From contig NZ_CP074405.1 in NCBI RefSeq assembly GCF_018388445.1, forward strand, positions 1,550,001 through 1,614,000: a stretch of DNA of 64,000 bases. The letters run 5' to 3'. The stretch is from Cellulomonas wangleii (GTDB lineage: Bacteria > Actinomycetota > Actinomycetes > Actinomycetales > Cellulomonadaceae). Below the pieces are notes generated by a model. The model was not told the origin of the DNA. It was given only the letters and a program-made list of their open reading frames with translations, and did not search any database. How positions within the stretch are numbered: position 1 is the stretch's first letter; every line of letters starts with the position of its first letter. Shown here piece by piece: positions 1 through 8,256 of the stretch. A program made the translations under genes and the position numbers.

Positions 1-519
1 GAGCGTCGAGCGCTCGCCCGCGCCGTCCGCGCTGAGGTTGGACTCCCAGCCGGCGTAGACCAGGTCGGGCTCGGCCTCGAGCAGGGCCTCCTGGCCGGGC
101 ACCTTGTCCGAGAGGACCGGGACGTCGGCGACGTCCGCGGCCCACTGCTCCGGGACGGGCCCGTCGGCGAACGCGGTGCCGACCAGCGCGTCGGCCAGGC
201 CGAGCGCCAGCATCATCTCGGTCGTCGACGACTTGATGGTCACGACGCGCTGCGGCGGGGCGTCGAACGTGACCTCGGTCCCGCAGTTGTCCAGGGTGAC
301 GGGGGCGTACGTCGTGGGCACGTCCGACGGGGTCGCCGAGGGTGCCGCGGCCGGGGCGCCCGTGGAGCACGCGGCGAGGGCGAGCGCGCCGACGGCGACG
401 CCGGTGACGAGCACGGCGCGGGGCACGCGTCGCGGGGACGTCGTGCGGGTGGGGGAGTCGCCGGCGCGGCGGGCAGCGCTGCGCGGGACGGGTACGAGGT
501 GACGACGGGCGCGGGGCAT
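1..519 (-). CDS. ABC transporter substrate-binding lipoprotein, partial (C-terminus outside window)
   Basis: Extracellular solute-binding lipoprotein of the siderophore/cobalamin/metal (TroA-like) class; only the first 173 residues are present. The ATG follows a GGAGAG ribosome site by a few bases. A lipobox (LAACS, around residue 50) ends an Arg-rich signal peptide. After it comes the family start (PVTLDNCGTEVTFDAPPQRV) and a stretch with VVTIKSSTTEMMLALGL and PDLVYAGWESNLSADGAGE. The last stretch resembles, from memory, the putative F420-0 transporter binding proteins. Iron-siderophore or cobalamin uptake are the alternatives. The permease and ATPase genes would lie beyond the window edge. 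The class is fairly sure; the ligand is not. Confidence 0.7.
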   Translation of the reverse strand, partial: MPRARRHLVPVPRSAARRAGDSPTRTTSPRRVPRAVLVTGVAVGALALAACSTGAPAAAPSATPSDVPTTYAPVTLDNCGTEVTFDAPPQRVVTIKSSTTEMMLALGLADALVGTAFADGPVPEQWAADVADVPVLSDKVPGQEALLEAEPDLVYAGWESNLSADGAGERSTL

Positions 520-652
520 GGTCTCTCCGGGAGGTCGCTGCCGCGCACGCCGTCGGGCACGGGAGGGAGGGGGACGGGCGCACGTCGCGCCGCGGAGGAC
601 CGTCCCAGCACGGGGCGGTGCGACCCGACCAGAGCGACGGTCGGGTTCCGAC

Positions 653-688
653 GGGCAAGCCTAGGCGCTCCGGCCGCCACCCGCGCAA
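653..688 (-). promoter_or_regulatory. possible promoter and DtxR/IdeR-like core for the lipoprotein gene
   Basis: On the minus strand TTGCGC, 19 bases and TAGGCT form a weak promoter-like pair. The -10 overlaps TAGGCTTGCC, which matches the core of actinobacterial iron-regulator boxes (TTAGGCAAGCCTAA class), but the outer bases do not match. It lies about 135 bases before the lipoprotein start. The rest of the 520-783 interval holds only the inverted repeat listed next. Speculative. Confidence 0.22.
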
Positions 689-713
689 CCGCCCCCGCAA
701 CCGTGCGCCCACG

Positions 714-755
714 CCACGAGCGGTGTGCGTGACGTGTCACGCACACCGCTCGTGG
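714..755 (-). terminator. perfect 20-bp inverted repeat, likely terminator of the esterase gene
   Basis: The arms 714-733 and 736-755 are exact reverse complements of 20 bases with a 2-base centre (GT). The hairpin lies about 28 bases after the esterase stop codon, between two genes on the same strand. There is no T-run, as is common for actinobacterial hairpin terminators. The perfect symmetry could also serve as a protein-binding site. Confidence 0.7.
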
Positions 756-783
756 TCGGCTCGCGCCGGTGGCTCGCGGGAGG

Positions 784-2202
784 TCAGGCGGCCGAGCAGG
801 TCACCCGTGCGCCCGCACCGTTCCCGGTGCCCTGGAAGCCGAACGTCGTGCTCCCGCCGGCGTCGACCCGCCCGTTCCAGGGGGCGTTCGTCACCGTGAA
901 CGCCGACCCGCCGGTCGACTGGCCGTTCCACACCTGCGTCGCGCCGGCCCCCGTGGCGAGGGTGACGGTGACGCGCCACCCCGTGACCGGGGCGCTGCCG
1001 GCCGTCACCGTGACGTCCGCGACGAACCCGCCGGGCCAGCTGTTGGCGAGCCGGTAGGTCGCGGTGCAGCCGGTGCCGGTACCCGGGGTGGGGGTCACGG
1101 AGGGCGTCACCGACGGTGTGGGGGTCACCGAGGGTGTCACCGACGGCGTGGGCGTGACCGACGGCGTGACCGACGGGGTCACCGAGGGCGTCACCGAGGG
1201 CGTGGGCCCCGGTCCGGCGTCCCCCCACGCGTCCTTCAGGAACGCGGCGATGGTGTCCCAGCTCGGGTTCGGGGTGCCCTGCGTGACGGTCTCCCGGCAG
1301 CCCTCGACCGTGCGGACGGTCTGCTGCCCGTAGCGCGAGGCGCTCGTGACGTCGGTGTGGCTGTGGCCGGCGCCGGGCACGGAGAAGAACCGGGTGTCGA
1401 CGCACGCGGCCTTGAGCGCGTCGTAGAGGATCTGGGTCTGCGCGTGGGGCACCACGTTGTCGCTGAGCCCGTGCAGCAGGAGCATCGGGGGGTCCTGCGC
1501 GTCGACGTACGCCAGGGGGTTGGCCTGCTGCGCCTTGTCGCGGCAGGTGGGGATCGCGCAGCCCAGGAGCTGGGCCTCCGGGGCGCTCGGGCTGTCGTGG
1601 TCGATGAAGCCGCCGGGGTCCTGCTCCCTGAGCCGCTGGAAGTCGGTGGGCCCGAAGAAGTCGACGCCCGCCTGCACGGCGCTCGAGACGCCGTAGAGGC
1701 CGACCTGCCCCTCGAGCGACTCGACACCGCCGGTCAGCGCAGCCATCGCGGCCACCCAGCCGCCCGAGGAGTCGCCCATGGAGGCGAAGCGGTCCGGGTC
1801 CAGGCGGTACCGGTCGGCGTAGGCGCGCAGGTACCGGATCGCGGCCTTGACGTCGTGCACCTGGGCCGGGAACTTCGCCTGCGAGCTGGACCGCACGCTG
1901 ACCCCGGCCACCGCGATGCCGCGGGGGTTCAGCTGCTGGGCGATGGCCGCCGCACCGGACTTGCCGTCGTCGGACGTCCACGCCGACCCGGTGGACCACA
2001 CGACGAGCGGCCAGGGCCCGGGGCCGTCCGGCACGTACAGGTCGAGCAGGTGGCCGCGGCTGCCGGCCGGATCGGCCTGGGCGTAGGCGATGTTCGTGAT
2101 CGTCTGGGCCTGGGCGGCGGTGCCGAGCGTGGCGACCGCACCCCCCGCGACCAGCGCCACCACCCCCAGCCATGCGGCGGTCCTGCTGCGCGTCCTGGTC
2201 AT
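784..2202 (-). CDS. secreted alpha/beta-hydrolase (esterase) with CBM2 cellulose-binding module
   Basis: Exported 472-residue carbohydrate-active esterase. Residues 1-32 form a signal peptide (Arg-rich start, hydrophobic core, AQA cleavage site). Residues 40-325 are an alpha/beta-hydrolase of the BD-FAE/acetylxylan- or feruloyl-esterase-like type. The nucleophile motif is GDSSG (Ser145), and likely Asp248 (HGLSDNVVP) and His280 (GAGHSH) complete the triad. Residues 332-375 are a Pro/Thr/Ser/Val linker of PSVT repeats. Residues 379-472 are a CBM2 with Trp389, Trp409 and Trp442 and flanking Cys379/Cys469, expected to dock it on cellulose. The ATG has a GAGGGGAG ribosome site. Substrate not determinable; hemicellulose side-chain esters are likely. 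Confidence 0.85.
   Translation of the reverse strand: MTRTRSRTAAWLGVVALVAGGAVATLGTAAQAQTITNIAYAQADPAGSRGHLLDLYVPDGPGPWPLVVWSTGSAWTSDDGKSGAAAIAQQLNPRGIAVAGVSVRSSSQAKFPAQVHDVKAAIRYLRAYADRYRLDPDRFASMGDSSGGWVAAMAALTGGVESLEGQVGLYGVSSAVQAGVDFFGPTDFQRLREQDPGGFIDHDSPSAPEAQLLGCAIPTCRDKAQQANPLAYVDAQDPPMLLLHGLSDNVVPHAQTQILYDALKAACVDTRFFSVPGAGHSHTDVTSASRYGQQTVRTVEGCRETVTQGTPNPSWDTIAAFLKDAWGDAGPGPTPSVTPSVTPSVTPSVTPTPSVTPSVTPTPSVTPSVTPTPGTGTGCTATYRLANSWPGGFVADVTVTAGSAPVTGWRVTVTLATGAGATQVWNGQSTGGSAFTVTNAPWNGRVDAGGSTTFGFQGTGNGAGARVTCSAA
1075..1206 (-). repeat. short in-frame tandem repeats coding the Pro/Thr linker
   Basis: Imperfect repeats of about 12 bases (variants of GTCACCGACGGC on the plus strand) encode the repeated PSVT/PTPSVT linker of the esterase. 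The length is probably variable between strains through slippage or recombination. Confidence 0.75.
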
Positions 2203-2359
2203 GACGTGGCTCCCCTCACACGGTGGTGACGTTCACCATGGCGGCCCCGCTCGCGGCGCGGCCAGGGCCGAAACCATTCGGGCGGCCGGGCGCACGGTGT
2301 CGCCGCACGCCCGTCTCGCGGTACGGCCCGTCCCACGCCGGCGTGGCGGGCCGCCGGCG

Positions 2360-3760
2360 TCAGGGAGCGGCCGCCGCGGCCAGCGCGGCGGCGACCGCCT
2401 CGACGTCCTGGCTGCGCAGCGCGCCGACGCTCACCCGCACGAACCCGTGCGGCCCCGGCGGGACGGAGAAGAACGGCCGCCCGCGTGCGACCCGCACGCC
2501 CGCGGCCTCCAGGCGGGCCAGGGCCGTCTGCTCGTCGTGCACCGGGATCCAGACGTTGATGCCGTCGCCGGGCGGCACGTGCACGCCGTGGTGCGCCAGG
2601 GCGGCGCTCAGCGCACGGCGTCGTCCGTGGTAGACCCGGCGCGCGTGAGCCACGGCCTCCACGGCCTGGGCGTCGGTCAGCAGGTCGGCCAGCACGTGCT
2701 GCAGCAGGCGACTCGTCCAGCCCGGGCCGAGCATGCGCCGGGCCACGAGCCCGTCGAGCACGAGGGCCGGGCCGCCGACGGCGGCGATCCGCAGGTCCGG
2801 GCCGTGCGACTTGGAGTACGAGCGCACGTGCACCACGCGGTCGGCCAGCAGCGGGCCCAGGCTCACGTCGCGCGACGACGCGATCTCCCCGGAGTGGTCG
2901 TCCTCCACGACCCACAGCCGGGACGCGGCCGGGCGCAGGACCGCGGCCAGCTCCCGCACCCGGGTGGGCGAGGTGGACACCCCGGTGGGGTTCTGCGCGC
3001 GCGGCTGCAGCAGCACCACCCGCACCCCGGCGCGCACGGCCTCGGCCAGGGCGTCGGGGCGGGGGCCGTGGGAGTCGAGCGCCACTGCGACCCGCTCGAG
3101 CCCCAGGTGGTCGAGCAGGTCGAGCACCGGCGGGAAGCCGGGGTCCTCGACCGCGACGCGGTCGCCGAACCGTGAGACCTGCTCGAGCACCCGGCTGATC
3201 GCGTCCACGGCGCCGTCGACGACGGTGAGGCGCTGGGCGAGGAAGGGCCACGACGCCCGCAGCAGCCGTTCGAGCTCCGGCACCACCGGGTCGTCCAGGT
3301 AGCCGCTCGTCGCCAGGGTGGGCGCCCGCAGTGCGACCCGGGCGAGCGCGGGGGCGAGGTCCGGCAGCAGGGCGGGGTCCGGCGTCCCGCCGGCCAGGTG
3401 GAGGCGTGCCGCCGGCCCGTCGGCCAGGTCCCGGTACCGCGGGGGCAGCCGCCCGGCAGGTTCCGGCAGCACGGACGTGCCGGCGCGGCCGCGCGACACG
3501 ACCAGCCCTGCCGACGCGAGCGACTGCCACGCCGACCCGACGGTGGCAGGGCTGACGCCGAGGGCCAGGGCGAGCTGGCGCACCGTGGGCAGCCGGTGCC
3601 CCGGCAGCAGGTCGCCGGTGTGGACGAGGCGGGCGATCGTCGCGGCGATCCCGCGCGGGGTGCGGTCGGTGACGAGGTCCGCCAGCTCCTGCGGTGACAT
3701 GGGCGCATCGTCGCGCGCGGGTGTTGCGGCCGCGTGTCCGGGGGATGAGCGGACCCTCAT
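2360..3760 (-). CDS. MocR/PdxR-type GntR regulator with aminotransferase-like domain
   Basis: Transcription factor of the MocR class: an N-terminal GntR winged helix (residues about 24-100, PGHRLPTVRQLALALGVSPATV) joined to a class-I aminotransferase-fold domain (about 115-466) that binds PLP as effector sensor. The likely PLP lysine is Lys317 in SYSKSHGPDLR; NPTG (Asn257) and the EDDHSGE loop (287-291) are the other cofactor positions. An alternative start is Met21. No clear ribosome site precedes either Met. It is transcribed away from the dihydropyrimidinase operon over a shared 159-bp region, so it probably controls that operon and itself; the effector could be beta-alanine or a related amine. 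Family assignment is secure; the target is inferred from position. Confidence 0.88.
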   Translation of the reverse strand: MRVRSSPGHAAATPARDDAPMSPQELADLVTDRTPRGIAATIARLVHTGDLLPGHRLPTVRQLALALGVSPATVGSAWQSLASAGLVVSRGRAGTSVLPEPAGRLPPRYRDLADGPAARLHLAGGTPDPALLPDLAPALARVALRAPTLATSGYLDDPVVPELERLLRASWPFLAQRLTVVDGAVDAISRVLEQVSRFGDRVAVEDPGFPPVLDLLDHLGLERVAVALDSHGPRPDALAEAVRAGVRVVLLQPRAQNPTGVSTSPTRVRELAAVLRPAASRLWVVEDDHSGEIASSRDVSLGPLLADRVVHVRSYSKSHGPDLRIAAVGGPALVLDGLVARRMLGPGWTSRLLQHVLADLLTDAQAVEAVAHARRVYHGRRRALSAALAHHGVHVPPGDGINVWIPVHDEQTALARLEAAGVRVARGRPFFSVPPGPHGFVRVSVGALRSQDVEAVAAALAAAAAP

Positions 3761-3919
3761 CGACCGCGCGGCGACGGATGTTCACGGACCGGGCCGGGAA
3801 GTTCCGCCGCGGCAAAGGCCCGGTGACGCCGCAGAAATGTCCAAGGTCGACAGTCACGTTCCACGCGACGCAGCCCCACCGTCGTCGCCGGACCGCCCCG
3901 CCGTGACCCCGGAGGACCC
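3761..3919. promoter_or_regulatory. divergent control region between MocR-type gene and pyrimidine operon
   Basis: A 159-bp shared region that must hold both promoters and the regulator's operator. I see a small inverted pair TGTC-N7-GACA near 3838-3852 but no long palindrome, and I cannot place the promoters with confidence. Confidence 0.4.
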
Positions 3920-4768
3920 ATGACCGTCGTGCGCGTCGCCTTCACCCAGGCCACCTGGACCGGCGACAAGGAGTCGATGATCCAGCTGCACGAGGCGTGG
4001 ACCCGTGAGGCCGCGTCCGCCGGGGCGCAGGTCATCGCGTTCCAGGAGCTGTTCTACGGCCCGTACTTCGGCATCACGCAGGACACGGCGTACTACGACT
4101 ACGCCGAACCGGTGCCGGGGCCCACGACCGAGCGGTTCGCCGCGCTGGCGGCGTCCCTCGGGATCGTCGTGGTGCTGCCGATCTACGAGGAGGACCAGCC
4201 CGGCGTCCTGTACAACACCGCGGTCGTCATCGACGCCGACGGGACCGTGCTCGGCCGGTACCGCAAGCACCACATCCCGCACCTGCCCAAGTTCTGGGAG
4301 AAGTTCTACTTCCGCCCCGGCAACCTCGGGTACCCGGTCTTCGACACCGCGGCCGGCCGCATCGGCGTGAACATCTGCTACGACCGGCACTTCCCCGAGG
4401 GGTGGCGCGTCCTGGCGCTGCACGGGGCGCAGATCGTCTTCAACCCCAACGCCACCGCCCCCGGCATCTCCAACCGGCTGTGGGAGATCGAGCAGCCGGC
4501 GGCCGCCGTGGCGAACGGGTACTTCGTCGTCGCCAACAACCGGGTCGGGCGCGAGGACAACGAGTACGGCGACGAGGCGGTCGAGTTCTACGGCTCGTCC
4601 TACGCCGTGGGACCCGACGGGGCGTACGTGGGGGAGGTCGGCTCGTCGCGCGAGAACCAGCTGCTGGTCCGGGACCTGGACCTCGAGCAGGTGCGCGAGG
4701 TGCGCGAGCGGTGGCAGTTCTTCCGCGACCGCCGCCCCGACGCGTACGGCCCGATCGTCGCCCCCTGA
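3920..4768 (+). CDS. beta-ureidopropionase (N-carbamoyl-beta-alanine amidohydrolase)
   Basis: Nitrilase-superfamily amidohydrolase that would cleave N-carbamoyl-beta-alanine to beta-alanine, ammonia and CO2, the third step of reductive pyrimidine catabolism. The catalytic triad is visible: Glu43 (FQELFYGPYFG), Lys116 (YRKHHIP) and Cys153 (NICYDRHFPE). At 282 residues it has the bacterial family length. GGAGG stands a few bases before the ATG. It is the first gene of an operon with dihydropyrimidinase 21 bases downstream. An N-carbamoyl-D-amino-acid hydrolase role (hydantoin pathway) is the main alternative. Confidence 0.87.
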   Translation: MTVVRVAFTQATWTGDKESMIQLHEAWTREAASAGAQVIAFQELFYGPYFGITQDTAYYDYAEPVPGPTTERFAALAASLGIVVVLPIYEEDQPGVLYNTAVVIDADGTVLGRYRKHHIPHLPKFWEKFYFRPGNLGYPVFDTAAGRIGVNICYDRHFPEGWRVLALHGAQIVFNPNATAPGISNRLWEIEQPAAAVANGYFVVANNRVGREDNEYGDEAVEFYGSSYAVGPDGAYVGEVGSSRENQLLVRDLDLEQVREVRERWQFFRDRRPDAYGPIVAP

Positions 4769-4789
4769 CCCCACGGCGGAAGGACTGCC

Positions 4790-6211
4790 ATGACCACCAC
4801 GCTGCTGCGCGGCGGCACCGTCGTGACGGCCACCGGCCGGTCCGCGGCCGACGTGCTCGTCGACGGTGAGCGGATCGCCGCCGTCCTGGCCCCCGGTTCC
4901 ACGCTGCTGGGCCACGACCTCGCCGCGTCCGTCGACCGCGTCGTCGACGCCACCGGCAAGTACGTGGTGCCCGGCGGCGTGGACGCCCACACCCACATGG
5001 AGCTGCCGTTCGGCGGGACGGCGGCGTCGGACACCTTCGAGACCGGCACCCGCGCGGCCGCCTGGGGCGGGACGACGACGATCATCGACTTCGCGGTCCA
5101 GCGCGCCGGTGAGCGCGTGCAGGACGGGCTGGCCGCCTGGCACGCCAAGGCCGCCGGGCGCTGCGCGGTCGACTACGCGTTCCACCAGATCGTCGGCGGC
5201 GTGGACGACGACGCCCTGAAGGCGATGGAGACGCTCGTCGACGAGGGCATCACCAGCTACAAGCTCTTCATGGCCTACCCGGGGGTGTTCCACTCCGACG
5301 ACGCCCAGATCCTGCGCGCGATGCAGAAGGCCGCCGAGCTCGGGCTGCTGACGATGATGCACGCCGAGAACGGCCCGGCGATCGACGTGCTCGCGGCCCA
5401 GCTCGTCGAGCAGGGCCGCACGGCCCCCTACTTCCACGGCGTCGCGCGGGCGTGGCAGCTCGAGGAGGAGGCGACGCACCGCGCGATCATGCTGGCCGAC
5501 GTCACGCAGGCGCCGCTGTACGTGGTGCACGTCTCCGCCAAGCAGGCCGTCCAGCAGCTCGCGTGGGCCCGGGACGCCGGCCGCAACGTCTTCGGCGAGA
5601 CGTGCCCGCAGTACCTGTACCTCTCGCTCGAGGAGCAGCTCGGCGCCCCGGGCTTCGAGGGTGCCAAGTGGGTGTGCTCGACGCCGCTGCGCAGCCGCGC
5701 GGAGGGCCACCAGGACCACATGTGGCAGGCCCTGCGCACCAACGACCTGCAGATGGTCTCGACCGACCACTGCCCGTTCTGCATGAAGGGTCAGAAGGAG
5801 CTCGGCCTCGGCGACTTCCGCGCCATACCGAACGGCATCGGGTCCGTGGAGCACCGGATGGACCTCATGTACCAGGGCGTGGTGACCGGCGAGATCACCC
5901 TCGAGCGCTGGGTCGAGATCACGTCGACCACTCCCGCGCGGATGTTCGGCCTGTACGGCCGCAAGGGGGTGGTCGCGCCGGGCGCGGACGCCGACCTGGT
6001 CGTCTACGACCCGGCCGGGCACACGTCCATCGGCGTCGGCGCGACGCACCACATGAGCATGGACCACTCCGCCTGGGAGGGGTTCGAGGTCGACGGGCAC
6101 GTGGACGTCGTCCTGTCCCGCGGTGAGGTGCTCGTGGACGCCGACGGGTACCACGGCCGCCCCGGCCACGGCCGCTACCTGCGCCGCGACCTGTCGCAGT
6201 ACCTGGTCTGA
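4790..6211 (+). CDS. hydA: dihydropyrimidinase / D-hydantoinase
   Basis: Cytosolic zinc amidohydrolase opening dihydrouracil or 5-substituted hydantoins to N-carbamoyl amino acids. The binuclear metal site is complete: His67 and His69 (DAHTHME), carboxylated Lys158 (SYKLFMAYPG), His191 (MMHAENG), His247 (VVHVSAK) and Asp326 (STDHCPF). The 473-residue length is normal. GGAAGG precedes the ATG. It lies between the ureidopropionase gene, which handles its product, and the LLM oxidoreductase gene. Dihydropyrimidine and hydantoin specificity cannot be told apart from sequence alone. Confidence 0.9.
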   Translation: MTTTLLRGGTVVTATGRSAADVLVDGERIAAVLAPGSTLLGHDLAASVDRVVDATGKYVVPGGVDAHTHMELPFGGTAASDTFETGTRAAAWGGTTTIIDFAVQRAGERVQDGLAAWHAKAAGRCAVDYAFHQIVGGVDDDALKAMETLVDEGITSYKLFMAYPGVFHSDDAQILRAMQKAAELGLLTMMHAENGPAIDVLAAQLVEQGRTAPYFHGVARAWQLEEEATHRAIMLADVTQAPLYVVHVSAKQAVQQLAWARDAGRNVFGETCPQYLYLSLEEQLGAPGFEGAKWVCSTPLRSRAEGHQDHMWQALRTNDLQMVSTDHCPFCMKGQKELGLGDFRAIPNGIGSVEHRMDLMYQGVVTGEITLERWVEITSTTPARMFGLYGRKGVVAPGADADLVVYDPAGHTSIGVGATHHMSMDHSAWEGFEVDGHVDVVLSRGEVLVDADGYHGRPGHGRYLRRDLSQYLV

Positions 6212-6223
6212 GAGGGGACCGGC

Positions 6224-7306
6224 ATGGACCTCGGCGTCGTCCTGCAGACCGACCCGCCCGCCTGGCGCACGGTCGACCTGGCGCGGCAGGCGGAGACCCA
6301 CGGCTTCTCGCACGTGTGGACCTTCGACTCCCACCTGCTGTGGCAGGAGCCCTTCGTCATCTACTCCGCCGTCCTGGCCGCTACCCGCCGGGTGGTGGTC
6401 GGGCCGATGGTCACCAACCCGGCCACGCGGGACTGGACGGTGCTGGCCTCGCTGTTCGCCACGCTCAACGAGATGTACGGCAACCGCACCGTCTGCGGCA
6501 TCGGGCGCGGCGACTCCGCGGTGCGCACGCTCAACGGCCGGCCGTCGGACCTGGCGACGCTGCGCGAGGCGGTCCACGTGATCCGGGAGCTGGCGAACTC
6601 CCGCCCTGTGGACCTCGGTGAGCGCACGGTCCGGTTCCCGTGGTCCCGGGGCTCGACGCTCGACGTGTGGGTCGCGGCCTACGGGCCGCAGGCGCTGCGG
6701 CTCGCGGGGGAGGTGGGCGACGGGTACGTCCTGCAGCTCGCCGACCCCGACATCGCGCGCTGGATGATCCGCGCCGTGCGCGACTCCGCCGAGGCGGCGG
6801 GCCGCGACCCCGACGACGTGCGGATCTGCGTGGCCGCCCCCGCCTACGTCGGCGACGGGGCCTCGCCCGCGGCGCGGGCGCACATGCGCGAGCAGTGCCG
6901 GTGGTTCGGCGGGATGGTCGGCAACCACGTCGCCGACATCGTGCGCAGGTACGGCACGGACTCGGCGATCCCGCGGGCGCTGACGGACTACGTCCGCGAA
7001 CGGGAGGGCTACGACTACAACGCCCACGGGCGCCCCGGGAACACCCACGCGGCGTTCGTCCCGGACGAGATCGTCGAGCGCTTCTGCGTGCTGGGGTCCC
7101 CGCACGAGCACGTCGAGCGGCTGCGGGAGCTCGAGGCGCTCGGGTGCGACCAGTTCGCGGTGTACCTCCAGCACGACAACAAGGAGGAGACGCTGCGGCT
7201 GTACGGCGAGCGCGTGATCCCCGCGCTGGCCGAGCCCGTCGTCGCGACCGCGCCCGCGACGGTACCCACCGCGCCGGCACCCAGCGCGGCAGCGGTGACG
7301 CCGTGA
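6224..7306 (+). CDS. LLM-class (luciferase-like) F420/FMN-dependent oxidoreductase
   Basis: A 360-residue luciferase-like monooxygenase-fold protein resembling the F420-dependent oxidoreductase subgroup (TIGR03842-like) often found near dihydropyrimidinase genes. Visible signs are the early TIM-barrel strands (DLGVVLQTDPPAW, HVWTFDSHLLW), the VVVGPMVTNPATR strand and the nucleotide/flavin region GIGRGDSAVRTLNGRP. The Pro/Ala-rich C-terminal tail (about 335-360) looks dispensable. It starts 12 bases after the dihydropyrimidinase stop and overlaps the permease gene by 4 bases. It may carry out the redox step that feeds the ring-opening enzymes, because no dihydropyrimidine dehydrogenase is seen; this is inference. 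Confidence 0.78.
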   Translation: MDLGVVLQTDPPAWRTVDLARQAETHGFSHVWTFDSHLLWQEPFVIYSAVLAATRRVVVGPMVTNPATRDWTVLASLFATLNEMYGNRTVCGIGRGDSAVRTLNGRPSDLATLREAVHVIRELANSRPVDLGERTVRFPWSRGSTLDVWVAAYGPQALRLAGEVGDGYVLQLADPDIARWMIRAVRDSAEAAGRDPDDVRICVAAPAYVGDGASPAARAHMREQCRWFGGMVGNHVADIVRRYGTDSAIPRALTDYVREREGYDYNAHGRPGNTHAAFVPDEIVERFCVLGSPHEHVERLRELEALGCDQFAVYLQHDNKEETLRLYGERVIPALAEPVVATAPATVPTAPAPSAAAVTP

Positions 7307-8256
7307 GCGCGACCACCGCACCGCCGGCGGTGGTGCCGGGCACGGCCCGTCCCGTCGCCGCGTCCCCCGGGGTCGGCGCCGTGCAGCGCCTGACGCGGGC
7401 GCGTCCCCTGGCCGCGGTGCTCGCCGTGCTCGTCCTGGTCACCGTGTGGGAGGCGTACAAGTGGCTCGGCCCCGAGCAGGGGTGGGCGCTGGGGGAGACG
7501 AGGCTGCTGCCGCGGACCACCGACCTGGCCATGCCGCACACCTGGCAGACCCTCGCGCGGCTCCTCGAGCCCGTCTCGGGCGGCACGGGCGCGGACCCGC
7601 TGTGGCTGGCCGTGCTGCGGGCCGCGGGCGCGAGTCTCGGCGTCGCCGTCGTCGGGTGGACGATCGGCGTCCTGGTGGGTGCGGTCCTCGCCCTGGCGAT
7701 GCAGCGCGTGACCCTGGCCGAGCGGGCCGTGCTGCCGCTGGTGGTCCTCTCGCAGACGGTCCCGCTGGTCGCGCTCGCGCCGCTGGTGCGCTCGTGGGGG
7801 TCCCGGCTCGCCGTCGGCGCCCTGGAGTGGGAGCCGTGGATGTCGGTGGCCGTCATCGCGAGCTACCTGGCGTTCTTCCCGGTCGCCGTCGGCCTGCTGC
7901 GAGGGCTGCAGTCGCCCGACACCATCCACGTGGAGCTCATGCGCGCCTACGGCGCCGGGTGGGGCGCGACGCTGCTGCGGCTGCGGTTGCCGGCCGCGGT
8001 GCCGCACCTGCTGCCGGCGCTGCGGCTGGCCGCCGCCAACGCCGTGGTGGGCACCGTGGTAGCCGAGGTGGCGACCGGCCTGCCCGGCGGGCTGGGCCGC
8101 ATGGTCCTGGAGTTCGCGAACTTCGCGGCGAGCGACCCGCCCAAGCCGTGGGCGCCGATCCTCGGCGCGGTGCTGCTCGGGCTGTCGACCGCCGCGCTGG
8201 TGGCCCTGCTGGGCCGCGCGCTGCGCCGGTACCGGCGTGCGGAGGTGAGCGCGTGA
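7303..8256 (+). CDS. ABC importer permease 1
   Basis: Inner-membrane permease of the SsuC/ThiX-like binding-protein-dependent class, 317 residues starting at GTG in a GTGA overlap with the LLM gene. About six membrane segments can be traced (for example PLAAVLAVLVLVTVWEAY, ASLGVAVVGWTIGVLVGAVL, MSVAVIASYLAFFPVAVG). The cytoplasmic ATPase-docking EAA loop reads ELMRAYGAGWGATLLRLRLP. It has about 50 residues more between the first two segments than its partner permease. Products of this and the next three genes should form one importer, presumably for a pyrimidine or hydantoin. Confidence 0.85.
   Translation: MSATTAPPAVVPGTARPVAASPGVGAVQRLTRARPLAAVLAVLVLVTVWEAYKWLGPEQGWALGETRLLPRTTDLAMPHTWQTLARLLEPVSGGTGADPLWLAVLRAAGASLGVAVVGWTIGVLVGAVLALAMQRVTLAERAVLPLVVLSQTVPLVALAPLVRSWGSRLAVGALEWEPWMSVAVIASYLAFFPVAVGLLRGLQSPDTIHVELMRAYGAGWGATLLRLRLPAAVPHLLPALRLAAANAVVGTVVAEVATGLPGGLGRMVLEFANFAASDPPKPWAPILGAVLLGLSTAALVALLGRALRRYRRAEVSA

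Noticed and set aside
654..663. Iron-regulator (DtxR/IdeR) box before the lipoprotein gene
   Set aside because: Only the inner 10 bases match; the outer halves do not. Kept only as a low-confidence regulatory entry.
737..2229. Long open frames overlapping the esterase on both strands
   Set aside because: They are Arg/Pro/Gly-rich translations of the other frames, as expected at this GC content. Only the frame with signal peptide, catalytic motif and CBM2 makes sense.
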